From Clostridium_AD sp050717515 (GTDB taxonomy: Bacteria > Bacillota > Clostridia > Clostridiales > Clostridiaceae): 64,000 nucleotides of DNA. The notes beneath the pieces are model-generated. The model was not told the origin of the DNA, did not search any database, and saw only the letters and a list, made by a program, of their open reading frames with translations. Positions 54,522-62,716 of the stretch are shown here, in pieces. The stretch is taken from NCBI RefSeq assembly GCF_050717515.1, contig NZ_JBOITL010000032.1:248001-312000 (forward strand). Direction: 5' to 3'. How positions within the stretch are numbered: position 1 is the stretch's first letter; every line of letters begins with the position of its first letter. The position numbers and the translations under genes were made by a program.

Positions 54522-54558
54522 TTATAGGATATATTAAAAATCCTATAATATATTTTTT
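54522..54558 (+). terminator. Hairpin terminator or attenuator between kinase and ABC genes
   Basis: Arms ttataggat (54522-54530) and atcctataa (54540-54548) are followed by tatatttttt. The ribosome site of the ABC gene follows at once, so it may limit read-through into the exporter genes. Confidence 0.65.
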
Positions 54559-54572
54559 AGGAGATAGAGTAA

Positions 54573-55331
54573 ATGAAAAATATTATTATAAAGACAAAGG
54601 ACCTATGCAAAACTTATATTAGCGATAGTGAAAGCTATCATGCAATAAAAAATATTAATTTGGAGATATATGAAGGTGATTTTACAGTTATAATGGGAAG
54701 TTCTGGCTCTGGGAAATCAACATTGTTATATCTTTTAAGTGGACTGGATTCTATAACCACAGGTGAGGTATGTTTTCAGGATTTAGTTATTAATAAACTT
54801 AAAGAAAAGTCTATGGCGAGTTTTAGAAGAAAGAGCATAGGCTTTGTATTTCAAGGAATTAATTTAGTACCAAGCTTATCTATTTTTGAAAATATAGCTA
54901 TTTCAGGATATTTAGTAAATAAGGATAGAAAAAAAGTAGATGAAAGAGCAGTGGAACTTTTAAATCTGGTAGGACTTAGTGAAGAATTAAATAGAGTACC
55001 ATCAAAAATATCTGGTGGAGAGCAGCAAAGGGTAGCTATAGCAAGAGCACTTATAAATCAACCAAAAGTTATTTTTGCAGATGAGCCTACCGGAGCATTA
55101 AATTCTTCTCAAGGAGAAAATATCCTAAATATATTAACAGAGTTAAATACTAAAAGGCAAAGCATAGTTATGGTTACTCATGATATAAAGGCTGCCTCTA
55201 GAGCAGATAGAGTTTTATTTATTAAAGATGGACGTGTTAGTGGTGATTTGAAATTCGATAAATTTGATGTAAGATTTAGGGAACAAAGAGAAAAGGCGTT
55301 ATTTGATTTCCTTACAGAAAAGGGGTGGTAG
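54573..55331 (+). CDS. MacB/LolD-type ABC transporter ATP-binding protein
   Basis: The 252-residue ATPase has Walker A MGSSGSGKST, signature ISGGEQQR, Walker B VIFADEPTGALNSSQ and the SIVMVTHD switch typical of MacB/BceA-type mechanotransmission transporters. GGAGATAGAG precedes the ATG. It overlaps functionally with the permease gene starting one base after its stop. Its substrate is probably an antimicrobial peptide or a lipid-linked molecule, inferred from family and the adjacent two-component system. Confidence 0.92.
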   Translation: MKNIIIKTKDLCKTYISDSESYHAIKNINLEIYEGDFTVIMGSSGSGKSTLLYLLSGLDSITTGEVCFQDLVINKLKEKSMASFRRKSIGFVFQGINLVPSLSIFENIAISGYLVNKDRKKVDERAVELLNLVGLSEELNRVPSKISGGEQQRVAIARALINQPKVIFADEPTGALNSSQGENILNILTELNTKRQSIVMVTHDIKAASRADRVLFIKDGRVSGDLKFDKFDVRFREQREKALFDFLTEKGW

Positions 55332-55332
55332 T

Positions 55333-57699
55333 ATGAGAAGTATATATATTATCACCCTAAATAGTATAAAAAAGAGAAAACTTCAAAGTTTCTTAATTAC
55401 TTTAATAATAATGGTAAGCTGTGTAATGTTTTTTATATCTTTAGGTATACTTACAAAATCTAAAGAGCCTTTTATAAAGATGCAACAAAAACTAAATGCC
55501 TCTCAGGATGTAATTGGATATAAAGAAAGTCTTTATGATATAAATAAGTTGAAAACTTGGTGGGAAAATAATGAAGGCGTTAAGAGTGTTCAAACTTATA
55601 AAGGTTATAATTATAGTGGAAAAGCAAGTTATAATAAAAGCCCTTTTAGATATGAAGTAAGTTTTACAGAAAGAGAAGAGGGATTAGTACAAGATAAGCT
55701 TTTAATAGTAGAAGGAGATAAGAAGGAAACACCTGGTGCCGGAGAAGTATGGGTGCCAACAGGTATAGCCTACCAAGAAAATATAAAAGTAGGTGGTATA
55801 TTAAAAGTAAATGTTAATAAAAAAGATATAAATTTAAAAGTTAGTGCTATTGTAGTAGATCCACAATTTAGCAGCGCTATGATTAATCCAACAAGGATGT
55901 GGATTAAAAGTGGAGAAGTGGATAAGATTTTTAAGGATGTGGATAATAATATAGGTTCTATAGGCGTTATATATAAGGATTATAGTAAAGCAGAGCAAAT
56001 ATGGAGTGATTTTTTAAATAGTCAAAAAGAAAAATTTAAAGGTGGTATACTTCAATATAGCTTTGTTGAGTTTATTTATACCTTTCTATCTAAGTTAATA
56101 GCTTCTATACTAATGGTATTATCTACAATAGTTTTAGCTATAACCCTGTTAGTAATAAGTTTTACTATAAAAAATTCTATATTTTCTGATTATAAAACTA
56201 TAGGAGTGTTAAAAGCACAAGGTTTATCTAATACAAATATAAAAGCAATATATACTGGACAGTTTTTTATTTTATCAGTAATAGCAGTGGTTCCAAGCCT
56301 CATATTAGGAAAAATATTAATAAATGCCCTACTCTATTCATTTATAAGAGTAGTGGGTATAGTAAATATTAATGAAAGTATGATTACAGAAATAATGATA
56401 ACTATTCTTTTTATAGTGGGCACCGTAACAATAACTTCTTATATAACTGCTGGAAGGGCAGCAAAAATTAAACCAGCGGAAGCAATAAGAAATGGTTCCC
56501 CATCAAAGAATTATAGGAAAAATCCTAAAATAAATATTATATATTTAAAAGCTTTGCCATTGTCTTTAATTTTAGCTATAAAACAAATTGTTACTAATAA
56601 GAAGCAATCAGTATTTATATTTATTACTTTGGTAGTTACAGTTTTTATGATAACTTTTACTATAAATATAAGACATTCACTTATTAAACTAAGTGATAAT
56701 TTAGCATATTGGGGATTTGATGGCAGTGAGTATCAAGTGGTAAGAAGTGCCACCAAAGGTTCTATAAATCATGAGGAATTATTTAATGCACTAAAAAGCG
56801 ATAAAAAAGTAAAAGCCGTAGTTCCTTACTACTATATTGAAGGTTCCTATACAGATGCTATAGATAGTGGAGGTATACCAGCTAAACAAATAGGCGGATT
56901 TGGTTATGATGGAGATATGGATAGCATAGGGCTGTTAAACATTAGCGGTAAAAGTCCTAAAGAAAAAAATGAGGTATCAATAGCTATAAATACTAGTAGA
57001 AGGCTTAAAAAAACTGTAGGAGATTATATTGATATGACTATAGCAGGAAAAGGAAGGACCTTTTTAATTACAGGAGTTTATCAAGCTATGATTAATGAGG
57101 CAGAAGGTTATAGGGCTCAAAAGGCTTCCATTATAGAATTGGATCCAACTTTCGACACTAAGGTTTATTCAGTGGTATTTAAAGAGAAGTCCAACAATAG
57201 TGAATTTATAAAAGAATTTACTAATAGATATAATGATATAAGCATTGAAAAAACTAAAGACCGTAACGGGAAAATATTCAATGATATCGGCAAAAATATT
57301 AGTGTGCCAATACTTATGGTAGGTGTAATTTTTATAATAATTAGCTTTATAAATATTTTCAATATTGTATTAATAAATATATACGAGGAAAGAAAAAACT
57401 ATGGTATTTATAAAGCCTTAGGCTTTACAATAAAACAAATAAGACTATCTATAATAAATAGAATTATGACACTCACAGCACTGGCAACTTTGATAGGGAT
57501 AATTTTAGGCTTTACTGCAGGACCTAAAATGATTGAACTAGCTTTATCAAAACAAGGTTTAGTAGAGTTCCCATTTTTAATTACTACAAAAACCACTGTT
57601 TTTGGTATTCTATTGTTTATAATAATAGTATTTGCTGCGGTATGGTTTCCTACTAGTAAATTGTTAAGTATAAATCTTAGAGAGCTTATAGAAGAGTAG
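55333..57699 (+). CDS. FtsX/MacB-type ABC permease with two FtsX domains
   Basis: The 788-residue permease has four helix clusters: an N-terminal helix, three near 250-395, one near 430, and three at the C-terminal end. These form two FtsX domains separated by large outside regions. The ATG at 55333 follows AAAAGGGGTGG and starts one base after the ATPase stop. Together they form a stoichiometric exporter or lipid-extraction machine under control of the upstream two-component system. Confidence 0.88.
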   Translation: MRSIYIITLNSIKKRKLQSFLITLIIMVSCVMFFISLGILTKSKEPFIKMQQKLNASQDVIGYKESLYDINKLKTWWENNEGVKSVQTYKGYNYSGKASYNKSPFRYEVSFTEREEGLVQDKLLIVEGDKKETPGAGEVWVPTGIAYQENIKVGGILKVNVNKKDINLKVSAIVVDPQFSSAMINPTRMWIKSGEVDKIFKDVDNNIGSIGVIYKDYSKAEQIWSDFLNSQKEKFKGGILQYSFVEFIYTFLSKLIASILMVLSTIVLAITLLVISFTIKNSIFSDYKTIGVLKAQGLSNTNIKAIYTGQFFILSVIAVVPSLILGKILINALLYSFIRVVGIVNINESMITEIMITILFIVGTVTITSYITAGRAAKIKPAEAIRNGSPSKNYRKNPKINIIYLKALPLSLILAIKQIVTNKKQSVFIFITLVVTVFMITFTINIRHSLIKLSDNLAYWGFDGSEYQVVRSATKGSINHEELFNALKSDKKVKAVVPYYYIEGSYTDAIDSGGIPAKQIGGFGYDGDMDSIGLLNISGKSPKEKNEVSIAINTSRRLKKTVGDYIDMTIAGKGRTFLITGVYQAMINEAEGYRAQKASIIELDPTFDTKVYSVVFKEKSNNSEFIKEFTNRYNDISIEKTKDRNGKIFNDIGKNISVPILMVGVIFIIISFINIFNIVLINIYEERKNYGIYKALGFTIKQIRLSIINRIMTLTALATLIGIILGFTAGPKMIELALSKQGLVEFPFLITTKTTVFGILLFIIIVFAAVWFPTSKLLSINLRELIEE

Positions 57700-57962
57700 A
57701 GAAATCAATTAAAAAATTCTATTAATAAATAAATTGTGTTTAATTTATTCATGACCCCAAGGATATTTATGAGCGTGGGAATTTGATAATCGGCATAAAA
57801 AACTAATTGATAATAATTATTAAACAATATATAATGAAGTTATCAATAATTAAATATGGCGATAAAGTTGCAGATCTTAAAAAACTTCAAAAGATCATAC
57901 AGCTTTGAACATATTATAAAGTGGGCGCTAAAAGCTAGAAAACACTTGAAAGGAGCAATACT
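57700..57962. other. Intergenic region between two ABC systems
   Basis: It holds a 24-codon frame at 57834-57908 (MKLSIIKYGDKVADLKKLQ), probably a fragment of a lost gene, and the AAAGGAG site of the next gene. The base composition starts to rise here. No clear terminator or promoter was identified. Confidence 0.3.
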
Positions 57963-58877
57963 ATGAGAAACATAATAGAAGTTCGGGATTTCGTTAAGAA
58001 ATATGATAAATTTACAGCAGTGGACAATGTGACCTTTGAGGTAGAAGAGGGAAGCATTTTCGCATTTTTAGGCCCAAATGGAGCAGGTAAAAGCACAACC
58101 ATTAATACATTGTGTACCATCTTCGATAAGACCTCAGGAACCCTAATCATTGACGGAAAAGACATTTCCCATGAAAAGGATGCTGTTAGAAGTGTTATTG
58201 GGGTTGTTTTTCAGGAACCTACATTGGATAATAAAATGACCGTTCTTGAAAATTTAATTATGCATTGTCATTTTTATGCTATCCCCAAAAGTGAAGTCAA
58301 TGAGCGTATCCAATTTGTTTTAGATTTAGTGGATTTACTAGACTGGAAAAAAGCAATGGTAAGTAGTCTGTCCGGCGGTATGAAACGGCGTGTGGAAATA
58401 GCCAGAGCGCTGCTGCACTACCCAAAGGTATTATTCTTAGATGAGCCAACCACAGGTCTTGACCCTCAAACAAGGGCTCACATGTGGGATTATATTGTAA
58501 AGCTGCAAAAGGAGAAGAATATTACCATTTTTCTTACAACACATTACATGGAGGAGGCAGAGATTTGCAGCAAAGTTGCAATTATGGATGCGGGGAAAAT
58601 CGTTGCCATAGACACTCCATATCATTTGAAACAGCAATATACCAAGGATAGAGCAAATATTACAACACTTGACGAGCAAGGGCTGGAGGTACTGCTAGAC
58701 AAGGCTGGTTTTATTTATAAGAAAAAATCCGGATATTATTCAATTGAAGTTAATAGTTTACCCAAATTGATGGACATAATAAGTGAGCAGAAAGAGTCCA
58801 TAACAGATTTGGAAATTAAAAAAGGTACATTGAATGATGTATTCTTAGAAATTACCGGAAAAGATATAAGGAAGTGA
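57963..58877 (+). CDS. ABC-2 exporter ATP-binding protein (DrrA/NatA-like)
   Basis: The 304-residue ATPase has Walker A GPNGAGKST near 37, signature LSGGMKRR near 137, Walker B VLFLDEPTTGLDPQ and the C-terminal extension of drug or lantibiotic type exporters. GAAAGGAG precedes the ATG. It lies 7 bp before the permease gene. Confidence 0.92.
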   Translation: MRNIIEVRDFVKKYDKFTAVDNVTFEVEEGSIFAFLGPNGAGKSTTINTLCTIFDKTSGTLIIDGKDISHEKDAVRSVIGVVFQEPTLDNKMTVLENLIMHCHFYAIPKSEVNERIQFVLDLVDLLDWKKAMVSSLSGGMKRRVEIARALLHYPKVLFLDEPTTGLDPQTRAHMWDYIVKLQKEKNITIFLTTHYMEEAEICSKVAIMDAGKIVAIDTPYHLKQQYTKDRANITTLDEQGLEVLLDKAGFIYKKKSGYYSIEVNSLPKLMDIISEQKESITDLEIKKGTLNDVFLEITGKDIRK

Positions 58878-58884
58878 GGAATTT

Positions 58885-59721
58885 ATGGATATTATAATAG
58901 CTTTATGGTTTAGAAATATTAAAATTTTTGCTCGAAATCGTGTTCAGCTTATTTTCACAATTATCATGCCATTCTTCTTTTTATATGTGTTTAGTTCGAT
59001 ATTTAAAAATGACAATATTCAAAATCCAGTAAACTATATGCTGGCAGGTATTGTTATAACAACGGTCTTCCAAACCTCCCTTACCGTTGCCACAAGTACA
59101 ATTGAAGATATTGTTTCGGGATTTATGAAGGAAGTATTGGTAAGCCCAGTTAAACGAATCCAGATTGCTGCCGGTCAGCTATTATCAGCAGCAACAATAG
59201 CAACCATGCAGGGCATTATTATTCTAATCATTGGTTATTTTATAGGACTTAAATTCACATCCTGGATCACACCATTTGCGGTAATCGGTGTGATGATTAT
59301 GGTTGGTCTTGTATTTTCGGGACTTGGATTGTTTTTAGCGACTCTGGTTAAGAATTCACAAACATTTCAAGTTGTAATAACGGCGATTACAATGCCACTT
59401 ACATTTCTTTGTGGTGCATATATCCCGCTTTCAATGTTACCAAAAGTATTGCAATATATTGCTTATCTCAATCCCATGACATATACAACAGCGTTTTTTA
59501 GAACCATCATACTGGAAAAGACATCTTTAACAACGAATCAATTGGTGGCGGAACAGCTTGCTTTTAAAGTAGGAAGTTTTGTAATTACCCCTCCTATAAG
59601 CATGGCGATTGTAATCATCTTCGGATTGGTATTTTTATTATTATCAACTTATGTTTTCTCAAGGGTGGATTTTTCAAGAATTAATCGCTCAAAAAGTAAA
59701 GAAGGGGATATATGGAGTTAA
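58885..59721 (+). CDS. ABC-2 exporter permease (DrrB-like)
   Basis: The 278-residue membrane protein has six helices and the ABC-2 pattern LVSPVKRIQIAAGQLLSA with FLCGAYIPLSMLPKVLQYIAYLNPMTY near 195-220. It forms an exporter with the preceding ATPase. The substrate is unknown. GTGAGGAA precedes the ATG. Confidence 0.9.
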   Translation: MDIIIALWFRNIKIFARNRVQLIFTIIMPFFFLYVFSSIFKNDNIQNPVNYMLAGIVITTVFQTSLTVATSTIEDIVSGFMKEVLVSPVKRIQIAAGQLLSAATIATMQGIIILIIGYFIGLKFTSWITPFAVIGVMIMVGLVFSGLGLFLATLVKNSQTFQVVITAITMPLTFLCGAYIPLSMLPKVLQYIAYLNPMTYTTAFFRTIILEKTSLTTNQLVAEQLAFKVGSFVITPPISMAIVIIFGLVFLLLSTYVFSRVDFSRINRSKSKEGDIWS

Positions 59722-59816
59722 AATATATGACAAATAGTTCTTCAGGACCATTGGAAATAAGAGCTTGATGGTAACTTGCAGTATGGAATTTAGATATAAA
59801 AGTGGGGGATAGTGTA

Positions 59817-60116
59817 ATGAGTTTTTATGGAATAATTATCGGAATTATATCATTTTCAATAATTGGTATTTTTCACCCAATTGTTATTAAAGGAGAATAT
59901 TATTTTGGTAAGAAAATTTGGCCTATATTTTTATTTTCAGGAATCATTTTTATCATAATTTCTATTTATTTAAAGAATGAAATATTATCAGCATTCATGG
60001 GTGTTTTAGGATTTTCTTGTCTGTGGAGTATTCATGAACTTATTGAGCAGGAACAGAGAGTAAAAAAAGGATGGTTTCCATTAAATCAAAGCAGGAAAAT
60101 AAACTCTAAAAGGTAG
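59817..60116 (+). CDS. DUF4491-family small membrane protein
   Basis: The 99-residue protein has three membrane helices and the conserved FHPIVIKGEYYFG and SIHELIEQEQRVKKGWFP motifs of DUF4491. Function is unknown. The ATG at 59817 follows TGGGGGATA; a GTG five codons earlier precedes this site. It is 95 bp after the exporter operon and may be part of it. Confidence 0.8.
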   Translation: MSFYGIIIGIISFSIIGIFHPIVIKGEYYFGKKIWPIFLFSGIIFIIISIYLKNEILSAFMGVLGFSCLWSIHELIEQEQRVKKGWFPLNQSRKINSKR

Positions 60117-60352
60117 GGTAAGCAGTAATGCTATATTGAGATAAGTATCAATGGGGTTGGGCTTTTAATTTTTGCTAAATTGCACATTTGATGCAGATTG
60201 ATAATTATAAACTTAAGCAAATTATTATCCGCTCCAAATTAAAGGAGGGTTTTTTTATGTTATTAATATACTTGATGGAGAAGCTGAAGGCTGGGGTAGA
60301 AGAGCTGTAAGCTATAGTGTGGTACTAGTTGTAGTAAGGAGGTAGTTAAAAT

Positions 60353-61375
60353 TTGAACTTAAATAAAGTAATAAATTTAGAAAAATGGGTTGGATTACAA
60401 GAACTTCTTGCAATATCCACTAAGCTCGCAATGATAACTGTTGACTATAAAGGTAATCCAGTTACGAGGCATAGTGGGTGTAATAGATTCTGCAAATCAG
60501 TAAGATCGAATCCGGAACTTGAAAAATATTGTCAAAAATGTGATTCCAGAGGTGGATTAGAAGCAGTTCGTTTAAATAGTGCATATATATATTTATGTCA
60601 TTTTAATATAGTAGAGATAGCTATTCCAATAATAATTGATGGTAAATATATTGGAGCAATTATGGCAGGTCAAGTAAAGATATCAGATAATAATGCTTTA
60701 GATATATTAGAACAAATGGTAGTAATTCCAAAAAAATCTATGGCTAAAAATGTTTTAGAGGATTTGAAGGAGTATTATGAAGAGCTGCCTGTTTTATCCT
60801 ACGCGCAAGTAAAGGAAATTGCAAATATGTTATTTTCTTTATGTAACTATGTAGTAGAAGAAGCACTAGATAAAAACTTGATTTCAGAAATGTATAAAAA
60901 AACTATAAAAAAGGAGTTCGAAATAGATTCAGATACACTTGTAGGATACACAATAAAAAATATGGAACATGGAAAAAAAGAAATTTCTAATGCTCTATTA
61001 AATGCTTATATTGGAGAAAAGACTTATAGTAATGATGTTGAGATTACAGTAAGTGATACTTTAAAACCAGCAATAGATTACATTTATAAAAATAAAAGCG
61101 AAAATGTTACAATAGAAAAAATGTCTGAGGTTTGCCATATTAGCTCAAGTTATTTTAGTAGGTTATTTGCAAAAGAAATAGGCGAAAATTTTTCTAACTT
61201 TTCATCAAGATTAAAGGTTGAATGGGCCAAAAGTATATTAGAGGAAAAAAATATGAGTATTAATGAAATTAGTGATGAACTTGGGTTTAGCGAAACGGGA
61301 TATTTTATAAAAGTATTTAAAAAGTATGAAGGTTTAACACCAGCTATTTATAGAAAATATTTTAAGGGGAATTAG
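60353..61375 (+). CDS. PocR-domain AraC-family regulator of glycerol dissimilation
   Basis: The 340-residue protein has an N-terminal PocR ligand domain (about 10-175) with paired cysteines (CNRFC; CQKCD) and IAIPIIIDGKYIGAIMAGQ, and a C-terminal AraC domain (about 240-338) with ISSSYFSRLFAKE and LGFSETGYFIKVFKKYEG. PocR domains are thought to bind small diols or related compounds. It starts at TTG, 10 bp after AAGGAGG. Upstream (60240-60350) a small GGAG/CTCC hairpin with T7 and a 17-codon frame can be seen. It precedes gldA and dihydroxyacetone kinase genes, its likely targets. Confidence 0.88.
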   Translation: MNLNKVINLEKWVGLQELLAISTKLAMITVDYKGNPVTRHSGCNRFCKSVRSNPELEKYCQKCDSRGGLEAVRLNSAYIYLCHFNIVEIAIPIIIDGKYIGAIMAGQVKISDNNALDILEQMVVIPKKSMAKNVLEDLKEYYEELPVLSYAQVKEIANMLFSLCNYVVEEALDKNLISEMYKKTIKKEFEIDSDTLVGYTIKNMEHGKKEISNALLNAYIGEKTYSNDVEITVSDTLKPAIDYIYKNKSENVTIEKMSEVCHISSSYFSRLFAKEIGENFSNFSSRLKVEWAKSILEEKNMSINEISDELGFSETGYFIKVFKKYEGLTPAIYRKYFKGN

Positions 61376-61458
61376 ATGTATGGAGATGATTTATTCTATT
61401 TTCAAATAGTTTTTTTGATTGTTGAAAGCATAAAATTACTATTTTACAGATTGACATC

Positions 61459-61489
61459 AAAAAATTACGATTTAGAATCGTAATTTTTT
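61459..61489 (+). terminator. Terminator after the PocR-type regulator
   Basis: Arms aaaaaattacgatt and aatcgtaatttttt pair perfectly around tag. A TTGACA at 61488-61493 overlaps its end and may be the -35 of the gldA promoter. Direct repeats ttacaatgaa (61499-61508, 61526-61535) follow, 27 bp apart, and could be an AraC-type operator. Confidence 0.7.
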
Positions 61490-61579
61490 GACATGCTATT
61501 ACAATGAATAATCATGTAAACGATGTTACAATGAAAATAAGTCGAAAGTAAAAAAATATACAAATGAGGAGAAATTAAT

Positions 61580-62716
61580 ATGAGAAAAGCATTTATTTGT
61601 CCAACTAAATATGTACAAGGTGAAGATGAATTATTAAATTTGGGATACTTTGTAAAGGGTTTTGCAGGATCTGCTCTATTAATTGCTAATAAAGATGATG
61701 TGGAACGTGTTAAAGATAAATTAGATATAACCGCTAAAAAATTTGAAATAACTTTTGTAGAAAGTGAATTTATAGGTGAATGCACAAGGCAAGAGGTTGC
61801 AAGATTACAAGAGGTTGCTAAAAGTAATAAGTGTGCTTGCATAATTGGTCTTGGTGGTGGTAAAGCAATTGACACTGCTAAATGTGTTGCAGAGGGAGAA
61901 GCATTAATTATTGTTCCAACTATAGCGGCTACAGATGCACCAACAAGTCACTCTGCGGTACTTTATACTGCAGAAGGAGCATTTGATGATTATGCTTATT
62001 TTAAGCAAAGTCCAAGTGTAGTTCTTGTTGATGTATCAGTTATTGCAAAAGCACCAACTCGTTTCTTGGTTTCAGGAATGGGCGATGCGTTATCGACATA
62101 TTTTGAAGCAAGAGCAACTTCAAAATCATATTCTAATGTTAATGCAGGATTACCTTGCGGTTTTAGAGAAGGTTTATGTGGTCCAGCAAGGGGAACAAAT
62201 GCAGCATTGGCACTTGCTAAGGTATGTTATGAAACTCTTATGAAGGATGGAGTAAAAGCAAAGGCAGCTTCAGATTGTAATTTAGTAACACAAGCATTAG
62301 AAAATATTATAGAAACAAATATTCTTTTATCAGGGCTTGGGTTTGAAAGTGCAGGACTTGCTGGAGCTCATGCTATTCATGATGGATTAACTATTTTACC
62401 AGGAACTCATAAATACTTCCATGGTGAAAAAGTTGCATTCGGTACAATTGTTCAGCTAGTACTGGAAAATGCACCTACAGAAGAAATAAATGAAGTATTA
62501 GATTTCTGTGTGCAAATTGGACTACCAGTTTGTTTATCAGATATAGGAGTAGATAGTATCACAAACGAAGAACTTATGGCAGTGGCTGAAAAGGCATGTA
62601 TTCCAGAAGAATCAATTCATGCTATGCCATTCCCAATAACTACCCAAGCAGTAGCGGCATCAATTATAACTGCAGATAAAATAGGTAGAGATTATAAAGA
62701 AAAGAGAGGTAACTAA
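61580..62716 (+). CDS. gldA: Glycerol dehydrogenase
   Basis: The 378-residue NAD-dependent iron-containing-type alcohol dehydrogenase oxidises glycerol to dihydroxyacetone. It has the NAD loop GLGGGKAIDTAK near 95 and metal ligands Asp in GMGDALSTYFEAR, His in GAHAIHDG and His in GTHKYFHGEKVAFG. TGAGGAG precedes the ATG. Its stop overlaps the start of the kinase gene (TAATG), so the two steps of glycerol use are co-translated. Confidence 0.93.
   Translation: MRKAFICPTKYVQGEDELLNLGYFVKGFAGSALLIANKDDVERVKDKLDITAKKFEITFVESEFIGECTRQEVARLQEVAKSNKCACIIGLGGGKAIDTAKCVAEGEALIIVPTIAATDAPTSHSAVLYTAEGAFDDYAYFKQSPSVVLVDVSVIAKAPTRFLVSGMGDALSTYFEARATSKSYSNVNAGLPCGFREGLCGPARGTNAALALAKVCYETLMKDGVKAKAASDCNLVTQALENIIETNILLSGLGFESAGLAGAHAIHDGLTILPGTHKYFHGEKVAFGTIVQLVLENAPTEEINEVLDFCVQIGLPVCLSDIGVDSITNEELMAVAEKACIPEESIHAMPFPITTQAVAASIITADKIGRDYKEKRGN

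Noticed and set aside
57834..57908. A 24-codon frame before the ABC-2 exporter as a gene
   Set aside because: It lacks a ribosome site and a recognised family; listed only as a possible fragment.
60257..60310. A 17-codon leader peptide upstream of the PocR-type regulator
   Set aside because: AAAGGAGGG does precede the ATG, but it also forms part of a small hairpin with a T-run and no regulatory codons are evident.
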